Source: DATIYF01 sp035517775
GTDB taxonomy: Bacteria; Acidobacteriota; Terriglobia; Terriglobales; Acidobacteriaceae
Assembly (NCBI GenBank): GCA_035517775.1
Contig: DATIYF010000004.1
Span: forward strand, 1 to 42,487
Reading direction: 5' to 3'
DNA: 42,487 nucleotides
Below are positions 16,389-24,017 of this stretch, piece by piece. The translations under genes were made by a program, and so were the position numbers. Positions within the stretch are counted from its first letter, which is position 1; each line of letters starts with the position of its first letter. The notes beneath the pieces were generated by a model. That model was not told where the DNA came from. It saw only the letters and a program-made list of their open reading frames with translations, and made no database searches.

Positions 16389-17519
16389 ATGAGTCGCGAT
16401 CGGTTCTTGGTTGGGTTATGCGTGATCGCGCTGCCGCTGCTTCTCTACGGCCAGAGCGGTCAGATTGTCATTCCGGCGGGCACACCCGAAGACCAGGCGC
16501 TGCAAGCTATCTCCAAGGAGCAGGACCCGCAGAAAAAGCTTTCCATGTATGAGGACTTCGTGCAGAAGTTCGCTTCGAACCCGGCGGCACAGGCCTATGG
16601 CAACTGGCAAATCGCGCAGTACTACCAGAATGCCGACCGGCAGAAGTCGCTCGAATATGGAGATAAGGCGCTGGCGGCCTCTCCCGGCAACCTCGACATT
16701 CTGGTGATGCAGGCCAACACCGCGCAGCAGCTCAATGACAACGCCAAAGTGGTTGATTACGCAGTGCAGGGAGGCGAGGCGTATAACGCCCTGGGCAAGA
16801 ACAAGCCGGCGGGCGTGAGCGACAGCGACTTCGCCGCGCAGACCGCGCAGGCCAAAGAGGCCGGGCTGAATGCCTATCAGTTTCTGGAAGCGGCCGCCTT
16901 CAACGCCATTGCGGGAGAAAATGACGCCACCAAGCGCATGTCTTACATCGAACGCTTTACGCCGGCGTTTCCCAACTCGCGCTTTCAGGATTCGATCGCT
17001 TCCTATGCCATGGTGGCGCTCTCGCAACTCAACGACATGCCGCGCCTGTTGGCCTACGGGGAGAAAACGTTAGAGGCGAACCCCAACAGCCTGCCCACGC
17101 TGTTGCTGATGGCGAATGCCTACGCGGATGATCCCAAGCCGGGCAGCCTGGCCAAAGCAGCCTCCTATGCGCAGAAGGCAATTACCGTGGCCAAGGCCGA
17201 TGCGCCCGATGCCGATGCCTCGCGCAAGCTCTCGGCCGGCGTGGCCCACTCCACGCTGGGCTATGTATATGAGAAGCAGGAGAAGACCGCGGCCGCGATT
17301 CCAGAACTGAAGACGGCCTGCACGCTGCTCAAAGCCCAGACCGACCAGGCGGCGCAATACGCGATCGCGCTGTATCGCCTGGGATTTGCCTACGCCAAGC
17401 TGAACCGGGTGGCGGACGCCAGGCAGGTGTTGATCGAAGCCGTCGCCATTCCCGGGCCGGTGCAGCAACCGGCGCGCGATCTGCTGGCCAAAGTGAACCA
17501 GGCGCGAGCGAGGAGGTGA
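16389..17519 (+). CDS. Exported tetratricopeptide-repeat protein
   Basis: The 376-aa protein has a signal peptide (MSRDRFLVGLCVIALPLLLYGQ). The rest is helical-hairpin repeat sequence, for example ANPNSLPTLLLMANAYADD, KAASYAQKAITVAKADAP, AHSTLGYVYEKQEKTAAAIPELKTA and YAIALYRLGFAYAKLNRVADARQVLIEA, the last being typical TPR units. The start is set at ATG 16389 because GGAGGAGG precedes it and the signal peptide starts there; the frame is open about 33 codons upstream. TPR proteins of this sort scaffold envelope protein complexes. The partner is unknown. A terminator-like hairpin lies 170 bp downstream. Confidence 0.85.
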   Translation: MSRDRFLVGLCVIALPLLLYGQSGQIVIPAGTPEDQALQAISKEQDPQKKLSMYEDFVQKFASNPAAQAYGNWQIAQYYQNADRQKSLEYGDKALAASPGNLDILVMQANTAQQLNDNAKVVDYAVQGGEAYNALGKNKPAGVSDSDFAAQTAQAKEAGLNAYQFLEAAAFNAIAGENDATKRMSYIERFTPAFPNSRFQDSIASYAMVALSQLNDMPRLLAYGEKTLEANPNSLPTLLLMANAYADDPKPGSLAKAASYAQKAITVAKADAPDADASRKLSAGVAHSTLGYVYEKQEKTAAAIPELKTACTLLKAQTDQAAQYAIALYRLGFAYAKLNRVADARQVLIEAVAIPGPVQQPARDLLAKVNQARARR

Positions 17520-17858
17520 CATTGCTCGCGGGATCGAATCTTGAGAAGTACACGGCCACGCTTTGAGCGAAGAAGGCCATCGGTGGCGTGGGCGCTGCCG
17601 TGGAGGGCGGGGCTTTAGCCGCGCCATCAGACGGAGAGGTCGAGTCGGGCGGCGATGAGGCGCAACCGCTGAAGCGCGTCGCTTCCACGGCACGCCTGCG
17701 TGCCTTTTGCGGCGGCTTGGGAAGCAGTGCCTTGCCAAGTCCCTGCGGAGCTTCGCTCCCCCGGACAGCCCCTTCGACTTCGCTCAGGGCAGGCTACGGG
17801 CGGCTGTTCCCACATGAGCTGTTCCCCCTGGGCTGAGTGGTGGTTTTTTTCGGGCGCC
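17520..17858. other. Convergent intergenic region
   Basis: The 339 bp between the convergent TPR and secreted coiled-coil genes hold no convincing gene. It contains a terminator-like hairpin (17689-17708) and a CCCTTCGACTTCGCTCAGGG tract (about 17770-17790) of a type that recurs in intergenic DNA of many environmental genomes; only one copy is in this window. Confidence 0.5.
17689..17708 (+). terminator. Terminator-like hairpin
   Basis: GGCACGC-CT-GCGTGCC followed by TTTT. It is in plus orientation, downstream of the TPR gene at a distance of 170 bp. The tight loop and distance keep confidence modest. Confidence 0.4.
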
Positions 17859-18434
17859 TTATTGCGGCTGCTTGGCCAGGTTATCCGCCAGCAAGTTGGC
17901 TTTGGTGGCCAGGTTCTCGGCCCGCTGCAGGTCGCTGCTGGCCATGGCTGTCTTCGATTGCTCCATGTACATGCGAATCTGATCTACGATTTCCTGCTCG
18001 CTCCCGCTGAGCTGGCGGCTGGAAAGTTTTTTCAGGCTGGCATCGCTGGTGGCGAGCAGTTGATTGATTTTGCGGCGCTGCTGCTGGGCCGCCTGCCGCG
18101 ACTGCCCGGGCGTGAGCTGCATCTTGGGATCGGTGGTGCTGCCGTTTGGCACAACCACCTTCGGGGGGCCACTGGCGGACTTTTTCGCATGGGTTGATTT
18201 CCCGGTTGACCCCTTTTTCGCCGTGTTTTTCTTCTTCGGCGCCACTGGCGGCTTTTGAGTTTGCGCCGGAGCTGTGCCGGGTCCGGCCTGGCCGCCTTGC
18301 TGGGGTGAGGAGTTGGCTTGCGATCCACCGGCCTGGCCCCACTGCACGCGGGCTGAGTAAGCGAGGGGCGCGGCTCCGGCAAGGGGTGCGGAGCCCAAGA
18401 GAAAAGACACTGCGACAATACGGGCCAGAGGCAT
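17859..18434 (-). CDS. Secreted Lys/Ala-rich coiled-coil protein
   Basis: The 191-aa product has a signal peptide (MPLARIVAVSFLLGSAPLAGAA), a Gln/Gly/Pro-rich linker, a basic segment (PKKKNTAKKGSTGKSTHAKKSA) and a C-terminal helical domain with heptad character (QSRQAAQQQRRKINQLLATSD, LKKLSSRQLSGSEQEIVDQIRMYMEQSK, RAENLATKANLLADNLAKQ). The family is not recognised. The frame continues upstream to a GTG that overlaps the kinase stop (GTGA at 18524), so a longer start is possible; 18434 is preferred because it begins the signal peptide. It is the last gene of the regulator-kinase operon, so it may be an envelope output or accessory of that system (inference). Confidence 0.75.
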   Translation of the reverse strand: MPLARIVAVSFLLGSAPLAGAAPLAYSARVQWGQAGGSQANSSPQQGGQAGPGTAPAQTQKPPVAPKKKNTAKKGSTGKSTHAKKSASGPPKVVVPNGSTTDPKMQLTPGQSRQAAQQQRRKINQLLATSDASLKKLSSRQLSGSEQEIVDQIRMYMEQSKTAMASSDLQRAENLATKANLLADNLAKQPQ

Positions 18435-18520
18435 CACGACCAGGCTCTTTCGGTAATCCGGGCTGCGGTTCGGGGCGCTCCGAACCGGTGCAGACTGTTC
18501 CGATTGTACTCTCGGCACCG

Positions 18521-20413
18521 TCACCGGGCGATGGCCCGCTGGGGGGAGCCGGGGAGTCGAGCATCCTCCTTGCTGCCCTCCGGGCGGGCCTCAGCCGCCG
18601 GCAGTTGCAGGCGAAAGACCGTGCCTTTGCCCTCCTCCGACTCGAAATCTATGGAGCCGTAGTGCCATTGCAAAATCTGGTAAGCCTGGGCCAGTCCAAT
18701 GCCGGTTCCGCCGGTCTTGGTGGTGAAGTAAAGCTCGAAAACCTTGTCCTGGACTTCGCGGGGAATGCCCCCGCCCTGATCGCGAATTTCGGTCACCACG
18801 GCCTGCTCCAGGCGCCGCGCGGAAATGGTGAGGCTGCCGCCCTGGGGCATGGCCTGCACTCCGTTGAGGACGACGTTAAGAATGGCCTGCTTCATCAGGT
18901 CGCTATCGGTCTTGACCAGAAGCGGCTGAGCCGGAAAGTTGCGGCTGATGGTGACGCCATGCTGGGCGGCATCGGGTGAGGCCAGGGCAGCCACATCTTC
19001 GAGCAGCCGGCGCATGTCGGTTTCTTCCAGATGCAGGTCGCGGGGGCGGGTGAAATCCACCAGAATCTGCACCACGCGGTCCAGGCGGTGAATCTCGCTG
19101 CCGATGATATCCATATGGCGGCGGGTATCAGGGTCCACCTGGCGCAGCTTGTTTTGCAGCAACTGCAGGTGCAGCACGATGGCGTTGATGGGATTTTTGA
19201 CCTCGTGGGCGACGCCGCGGGTGAGCCGTCCGCTGGCCGAGAGGCGCCGCGACATTTCGATCTCATCTTCAATGCGGCGCACCGATTCGGCATCGCGCAG
19301 GGTAAGCAGCGCGCCGATGGGGGAACCGCCCTCCTGGATGAAGTCGAGCGCCACCTGAATGCGGCGGCCGTTGCTGGCCTCGATTTCGCGCTGCGGCACC
19401 GGGCGGCGCAACTGGAAGGCTTCGAGCAGCAGTTCGCCCATGGGGGTGGCGGGAGAAAAGATTTCCCGCGCGGAGTGGCCGAGCAGCTCGCGGCGCGGCC
19501 GCCCCAGAAAGCGCTCCACCGAAGCGCTCACCAGCACCACGCGCAGGTCGCGGGTGAACAGCATCAGGCCGTCCTGCAGGTTGGCCATGATCTGGTCCAC
19601 GTTGTCTTTGAGGGCAGAGAAAATTTCCTTGCTGTCGCGAATCTGCCGCCCCAGGTGTGCGATCTTCAAGGTCACCAGGCCATACTCGTCGCGGGTGGGT
19701 TCGTGCGCCGCCAGGGCGTCAGCATCGCCCGCGCTCACGCTGTCGAGGCTGCGGCTGATCGCTTCCAGCGGCCCCAGTGCCAGGCGGGAAAGGCCGGCCG
19801 CCAGCACCAGCGACAGCAAAATGGCAATGCCGGAAAAGATCACCGCATGTTGCAGCCGGGGAGTGATCTCGCTCTCCAGGAAGACCGTAGAGACTCCAAC
19901 CCGGATGGTGCCGAAGGGCGCGCCGTTCAACTGCAGCGGCATGCTCACGTCATAAACGGTGGGCGGGCTGTACACCAGGCGCAACTGCTGGCGGAACTTG
20001 GCGCCGCGCACCACTTCGAAATCCGGACGGTTGTCCACCACCTTGCCCAGCAACTCAGGATTGCTGTGAAGAATGGCTTTGCCGTTCAAGTCCACAATGG
20101 CGGCGTCGTACACGATGGGCCAATTGCCGACCACAGATTCGAGCATCGCGTTCAGATCGCGGTCGGTGCTCAGGTAGTAGGCGATGGCTTTGTGCACCGC
20201 CACCGGATCGCTGGTATCCACCTTGGTGCTGCTGAGGTCAGGAACGGCGTTGGTCGCCAGGTAGGCAAGTTGTGAAGTCAGCAGCGAAGCCGTCTCGCTG
20301 GCGGTGGTAATCCGCTGGCGCAGCAGCTGAGAAATGTAGATGTAGGAGGAGGCAGTCACCAGCACCGCCACCATGAAGGTGATGGCCAGCACGAGTTTGG
20401 TCCCACGGCGCAT
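18521..20413 (-). CDS. NtrB-type sensor histidine kinase
   Basis: The 630-aa membrane kinase has TM1 at about 7-27, a periplasmic Cache-like sensor domain (about 30-187, including VYDAAIVDLNGKAILHSNPELLGK), TM2 at about 190-210 and HAMP at about 212-265. A PAS domain follows at about 270-380 (MANLQDGLMLFTRDLRVVLVSASVERFLG). The HisKA motif is RGVAHEVKNPINAIVLHLQLL (phospho-acceptor His403). The ATPase domain has LNVVLNGVQAMP (N-box), DQGGGIP (G1) and GGTGIGLA (G2). It lies 12 bp after the NtrC-type regulator gene and is surely its cognate kinase. The signal is unknown; Cache domains usually bind small organic ligands. The tail after about 606 is disordered. Confidence 0.93.
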   Translation of the reverse strand: MRRGTKLVLAITFMVAVLVTASSYIYISQLLRQRITTASETASLLTSQLAYLATNAVPDLSSTKVDTSDPVAVHKAIAYYLSTDRDLNAMLESVVGNWPIVYDAAIVDLNGKAILHSNPELLGKVVDNRPDFEVVRGAKFRQQLRLVYSPPTVYDVSMPLQLNGAPFGTIRVGVSTVFLESEITPRLQHAVIFSGIAILLSLVLAAGLSRLALGPLEAISRSLDSVSAGDADALAAHEPTRDEYGLVTLKIAHLGRQIRDSKEIFSALKDNVDQIMANLQDGLMLFTRDLRVVLVSASVERFLGRPRRELLGHSAREIFSPATPMGELLLEAFQLRRPVPQREIEASNGRRIQVALDFIQEGGSPIGALLTLRDAESVRRIEDEIEMSRRLSASGRLTRGVAHEVKNPINAIVLHLQLLQNKLRQVDPDTRRHMDIIGSEIHRLDRVVQILVDFTRPRDLHLEETDMRRLLEDVAALASPDAAQHGVTISRNFPAQPLLVKTDSDLMKQAILNVVLNGVQAMPQGGSLTISARRLEQAVVTEIRDQGGGIPREVQDKVFELYFTTKTGGTGIGLAQAYQILQWHYGSIDFESEEGKGTVFRLQLPAAEARPEGSKEDARLPGSPQRAIAR

Positions 20414-20425
20414 AAGGAGTCAGGC

Positions 20426-21853
20426 TTATTCGGCGGTCTCGGCCTTTTCCTCCTTCTCGCTGGCTTCGGCCGCGGCGCTGCCGTATTCCTTCAGCTTGTT
20501 GTGCAGAGTTTTCAGGCTGATTCCCAGAATCTCGGCGGCGCGGGTCTTGTTGTTGTTGGTGGCCTCGAGCGTCTTCAGGATGAGAAGTTTCTCCGCCTCT
20601 TCCACGGTGGTGCCGACGCCCAGCCGCACGGCATCGGCATCATCGGCGGTGGTGCGCACCGGGGTCTGGCCGAAGCCGGGCGGCAGGTGCTTGGTCTCGA
20701 TCACCCCGCCTTCGCAGACGATGATGGCGCGCTCCAGGGTATTGCGCAATTCGCGCACGTTGCCCGGCCAGGAGTAGTTGTGAAACAGGTTGAGGACGGC
20801 CTCGCTGACGGTGGCGACTTTTCGCCCGTGGCGGGCGTTCATATCGCCCAGCAGCGCCCGTACCAGCTCGGGAACGTCCTCCTTGTGCTCGCGCAGCGGC
20901 GGCATGTGGATGTTGAAAACGTTCAGGCGGTAGTAGAGATCATTGCGTAACTCGCCGTGCGCCACGGCTTCCTCGGGAACCTTGTTGGTAGCGGCGAGCA
21001 CGCGTACATCCACCGTGGTTTCCACCTTGCTGCCCAGGCGGCGCAGCTTGCGGTCTTCGAGCACGCGCAGCAGCTTGGCCTGGGTGGCTACCGGCATTTC
21101 GCCGATTTCATCGAGCAGCAATGTGCCGCCTTCGGCCAGCTCGAAGCAGCCGGTGCGGCGCTCCAGGGCGCCGGTGAAGGCGCCTTTCTCGTGCCCGAAG
21201 ATTTCGCTCTCGATCAGAGTTTCGGGGATAGCCGCGCAGTTGATGGGCACGAAGGGCTTGCCGCGGCGCGGGCTGAGCTCGTGAATGGTGCGCGCCACCA
21301 GTTCCTTGCCGGTGCCGCTGGCCCCGGTGATGAGCACCGAGGCGGTGCTGGGCGCCACCATCTCGATCAGCCGGAAGATCTCCTGAATTTTCTTCGACGA
21401 GCCCACCAGGCTGCCGAGCGAACCAGCATCGCGCAGTTTTCGCCGCGTGACCTCGAGTTCGTTGCGCGTGCCCAGCAGTTCGGAGGCTTTTTCCAGAATG
21501 GTGCGCAGCCGGTGGGTATCAATCGGCTTGGTAATGTAGTCGTAGGCCCCCATGCGCATGGCCTGCACGGCGCTGTCAATCGTGCCCTGGGCGGTCACCA
21601 CAATCACGGCCATGGTTTGCGAGTCCGAGGCCAGCTGCTCCAGCAGCTCCAGGCCACCCATGCGCGGCATCTTCATGTCGGTCACCACGATCGAGGGGGC
21701 AAAGCTGGCCACTTTTTCCAGGCCATCCACGCCGTCGCGGGCGGTTTCAGCGCGGTATCCCCAGGAGGAGAGCAGCTCGGCCAGCCCGGTGCGCTCGTTC
21801 TCCTCGTCTTCCACGATCAGCACTTTTTCGTGATTATTTGGAATCTGGTTCAT
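20426..21853 (-). CDS. NtrC-family sigma-54-dependent response regulator
   Basis: The 475-aa protein has a receiver domain at about 10-125 with the acidic pocket EDEE and phospho-acceptor Asp59 (VVTDMKMP). The AAA+ domain at about 147-390 has Walker A GASGTGKE (177-184), the sigma-54 contact loop GAFTGA (224-229), Walker B LLLDEIGEMP and the arginine-finger region LYYRLNVFNIHMPPLREHKEDVP. A Fis-type HTH lies at about 430-467 (TRAAEILGISLKTLHNKLKEYG). The C-terminal tail is Glu/Ala-rich. It activates sigma-54 promoters when phosphorylated by the kinase encoded just downstream. No good RBS precedes the ATG. The targets are not identified; a weak -24/-12 match lies upstream on the other strand. 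Confidence 0.95.
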   Translation of the reverse strand: MNQIPNNHEKVLIVEDEENERTGLAELLSSWGYRAETARDGVDGLEKVASFAPSIVVTDMKMPRMGGLELLEQLASDSQTMAVIVVTAQGTIDSAVQAMRMGAYDYITKPIDTHRLRTILEKASELLGTRNELEVTRRKLRDAGSLGSLVGSSKKIQEIFRLIEMVAPSTASVLITGASGTGKELVARTIHELSPRRGKPFVPINCAAIPETLIESEIFGHEKGAFTGALERRTGCFELAEGGTLLLDEIGEMPVATQAKLLRVLEDRKLRRLGSKVETTVDVRVLAATNKVPEEAVAHGELRNDLYYRLNVFNIHMPPLREHKEDVPELVRALLGDMNARHGRKVATVSEAVLNLFHNYSWPGNVRELRNTLERAIIVCEGGVIETKHLPPGFGQTPVRTTADDADAVRLGVGTTVEEAEKLLILKTLEATNNNKTRAAEILGISLKTLHNKLKEYGSAAAEASEKEEKAETAE

Positions 21854-21932
21854 AAGGGGTAATGAGCTTAGGCCATTCCCGGGCAGATGTCATTAGCAAC
21901 GAGCGCGCAGACAGCCTGGGCAAGGCCTTGCA

Positions 21933-21947
21933 CGGCAATCACTTTGC
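21933..21947 (+). promoter_or_regulatory. Possible sigma-54 promoter (-24/-12)
   Basis: CGGCAATCACTTTGC keeps the -24 GG and -12 GC at the right spacing, with GGCA and TTGC intact but the middle CG of the consensus lost. It lies between the sigma-54 regulator and the OmpA-type gene. The match is imperfect and could be chance. Confidence 0.3.
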
Positions 21948-21962
21948 GGGGTCTCATCCTGA

Positions 21963-21986
21963 GACAACGGCGTGCCGTTGTCTTTT
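21963..21986 (+). terminator. Perfect hairpin with U-run, no gene upstream
   Basis: GACAACGGC-gt-GCCGTTGTC is followed by TTTT. A second hairpin, GTCTCA-tcc-TGAGAC (21951-21965), shares three bases with it, so the two compete. No plus-strand gene ends here, so it may belong to a small RNA or leader, or be a protein-binding palindrome. Confidence 0.45.
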
Positions 21987-22028
21987 CTCCGGCGCTTGTG
22001 TGTTCGAGTGGTAAATAAAACCCAGGCA

Positions 22029-22062
22029 TTGGAATTTCGCAGATAAATCTGTGCGCTACAAT
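22029..22062 (+). promoter_or_regulatory. Possible promoter of the OmpA-type gene
   Basis: TACAAT (22057-22062) is a good -10. The -35 is unclear: TTGGAA at 22029 is too far away and TTTCGC at 22035 is weak but 16 bp away. A 12-bp palindrome, CAGATAAATCTG (22040-22051), lies between them and could be an operator. Confidence 0.35.
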
Positions 22063-22179
22063 AACTTGTTGCATCAAATTATATCTCTTTAACCTGGTGT
22101 TCTGCGTCCATGCCGGCCCGGTTGAATTTCGAGCATGGATATCCCTGGGCTTAACTTAGCTGCTTTTTCGGAGGTTTGC

Positions 22180-23814
22180 ATGTCAAGTCCCTGCAACGCA
22201 GCTCCTCGCCGTGTACTTAGCCGCGGTCTTTTCATTTTGATCTCGGCTCTGCTGCTGCTCCCCGCCACCGCGCTGGCCCAGGACCAGACCACCCCCAAAG
22301 TGGACGTGTTCGCCGGCTACCAGTGGGTCGCGCCTACGGCCATCAGCGGAAAAGTGCCCACGCCCTACATGAACCCCAACACTCCGATCGGGGAAAACAT
22401 TCCCGGCCTGAACGGATTGGGCTCCGCCCTCACCTACAACTTCGATCCGCATTGGGGGCTTGAGGGCGACGTTGGCTACAACTGGAGCAAGTTCGGCTCA
22501 GTGGCCGCTATCTCGGCCGGACCGCGATTCATGTTGCGCGGCGACACCACGAATTTCTTCCTCCATACTCTGCTCAGCTATGCCCCGATCCACGTCAATG
22601 GCTTGACTACCAGCAACGGAATCGGCGCGCTGCTCGGCGGCGGCATGGACCTGAAGATGTGGCCGCACGTGCACTGGCGCCTTTTCGAAGTGGATTACAT
22701 GTGGTCGCACCAAAATTACGCGGACTTTGCCGTGCCTCAATTTCCCAATCTGCGCCGGCCATCTTTACAGGGAGTGCGGCTGCGCAGCGGCCTGGTGTTT
22801 GACTTTGGCGGCGCTCCGGTGGTTCCGCCGGCGGTGAGCTGCTCGGTGCAGCCCTCGGAAGTTATGGTAGGAGAGCCGATTACGGCCACGGCCAATGCCA
22901 CGAACTTCAATCCCAAGCACACCCTCACCTACAACTGGAGCAGTACGGGCGGCAAGGTGGCCGGCAAAGACGCCAGCGCGACGATTGACACCAACGGCGT
23001 GTCGGGCGGCAGCTACACCGTGACCGCCAACGTCACCGATCCCAAGGCCAAGAAGAACAACGAGGCAAGCTGCTCGGCGAGCTTCACGGTCAAGGAGCCG
23101 CCAAAGAATCCGCCGACCATGTCTTGCACCGCCAATCCTACGAGCGTGCAGGTGGGTGGGACTTCTGATCTCTCCTGCACCTGCACCAGCCCAGACAATG
23201 TTCCGGTCACGGTCAGCGGCTGGACGGCCACGAGCGGGACTGTTTCCGGCAACGGGAGCACTGCCACGCTGAACACCACCGGCGCTTCGGCGGGACCGAT
23301 CACGGTCAACGCGACCTGTACCGACTCGCGCGGCCTGACGGCTTCCTCTTCGGCGCAGGTTACGGTGGAAGTGCCGCCGCCTCCGCCGCCGCAAGCCAGC
23401 AAGCTGAGCGAATGCGACTTCTCGAAGATGGCAAAGATCGGCAAGCCGTGGCGCGTAGATAACGAATGCAAGGCCATCCTGGATGATGTGGCCCAGCGCC
23501 TGCAGCACGAGCCGGATTCGAAGCTGGTGATCGTGGGCAACGCCGAGCCAACCGAGAAGCGCCGGAACCTGGCGGCAGAGCGGGCGGTGAATGCCAAGGC
23601 CTACCTCTCGGGCGGCGAAGCCAAGCAAGCCATTGACGCCAGCCGCATCGAGACCCGCACCGGCAGTGCAGGCACCCAGACGGCTGAATTCTGGGTGGTG
23701 CCCGCGGGCGCGACTTTCTCCGGTGAAGGCACGCAGGCGGTGGATGAAATGAAGGTGAAGCCGGTGCCGGATCATCCGCGCCCGGCGGCGAAGAAGAAGG
23801 CTATGAAGAAGTAA
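22180..23814 (+). CDS. OmpA-type outer-membrane protein with Ig-like domains
   Basis: The 544-aa protein has a signal peptide (to about residue 34, ALLLLPATALAQ) and an N-terminal eight-strand barrel-like region (about 40-215: VDVFAGYQWVAP, LEGDVGYNWSKFG, LLGGGMDLKMWPHVHWRLFEVDYMW, VRLRSGLVFDFGG). Two Ig/PKD-like domains follow (about 220-305 and 310-395; VSCSVQPSEVMVGEPIT and MSCTANPTSVQVGGTSD). After a Pro-rich hinge (EVPPPPPPQ) comes an OmpA-like peptidoglycan-associating domain (about 405-500; AILDDVAQRLQHEPDSKLVIVGNAEPTE and RNLAAERAVNAKAYL). The C-terminus is Lys-rich. The start is at ATG 22180, preceded by GGAGG; the frame opens earlier without a signal. It probably tethers outer membrane to cell wall. 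Inserting Ig domains between barrel and OmpA domain is unlike classical OmpA. Confidence 0.88.
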   Translation: MSSPCNAAPRRVLSRGLFILISALLLLPATALAQDQTTPKVDVFAGYQWVAPTAISGKVPTPYMNPNTPIGENIPGLNGLGSALTYNFDPHWGLEGDVGYNWSKFGSVAAISAGPRFMLRGDTTNFFLHTLLSYAPIHVNGLTTSNGIGALLGGGMDLKMWPHVHWRLFEVDYMWSHQNYADFAVPQFPNLRRPSLQGVRLRSGLVFDFGGAPVVPPAVSCSVQPSEVMVGEPITATANATNFNPKHTLTYNWSSTGGKVAGKDASATIDTNGVSGGSYTVTANVTDPKAKKNNEASCSASFTVKEPPKNPPTMSCTANPTSVQVGGTSDLSCTCTSPDNVPVTVSGWTATSGTVSGNGSTATLNTTGASAGPITVNATCTDSRGLTASSSAQVTVEVPPPPPPQASKLSECDFSKMAKIGKPWRVDNECKAILDDVAQRLQHEPDSKLVIVGNAEPTEKRRNLAAERAVNAKAYLSGGEAKQAIDASRIETRTGSAGTQTAEFWVVPAGATFSGEGTQAVDEMKVKPVPDHPRPAAKKKAMKK

Positions 23815-23897
23815 AAGGGGCCAGAGTCAAGAATGGGGAAAACCTGGGCAAATTGCCAATTTTGCGGCTTGTGGATTGGCAGTTCATGCCCGAACCC

Positions 23898-23933
23898 GGC
23901 CGGCCGAACCGCAAGGTTCGACCGGCCTTTTTT
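23898..23933 (+). terminator. Strong intrinsic terminator
   Basis: A 13-bp stem (GGCCGGCCGAACC / GGTTCGACCGGCC, one mismatch) is capped by a GCAA tetraloop of the GNRA class and followed by six Ts. It sits 83 bp after the OmpA-type gene stop and before the next gene's RBS. Confidence 0.88.
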
Positions 23934-24017
23934 CCTGCGGCCTTAGGTAACTTGATTGGGCCGTGTTACGCTGTCACGCTTCCTCTCAGAGCTTCGCCAC
24001 GGGAGGGAAGAGGGGCC

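Larger units (their letters stand above)
21854..22179. other. Divergent regulatory region with hairpins
   Basis: The 326 bp separate the regulator operon (-) and the OmpA-type gene (+). The region contains a weak sigma-54-like motif (21933-21947), two overlapping perfect hairpins (21951-21982) followed by TTTT, and a promoter-like segment with a palindrome (22029-22062). No gene is seen. Confidence 0.6.

Noticed and set aside
17769..17795. CCCTTCGACTTCGCTCAGGG tract as a mobile element
   Set aside because: Similar tracts are familiar from intergenic DNA of many genomes, but there is only one copy in this window and no paired arm, so it is mentioned only as a tract.
19031..20275. A 414-codon plus-strand frame opposite the Cache/PAS kinase
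   Set aside because: Antisense shadow; the kinase frame carries all conserved motifs. The same applies to the long plus-strand frames opposite the sigma-54 regulators (20957-21862, 31810-33327).
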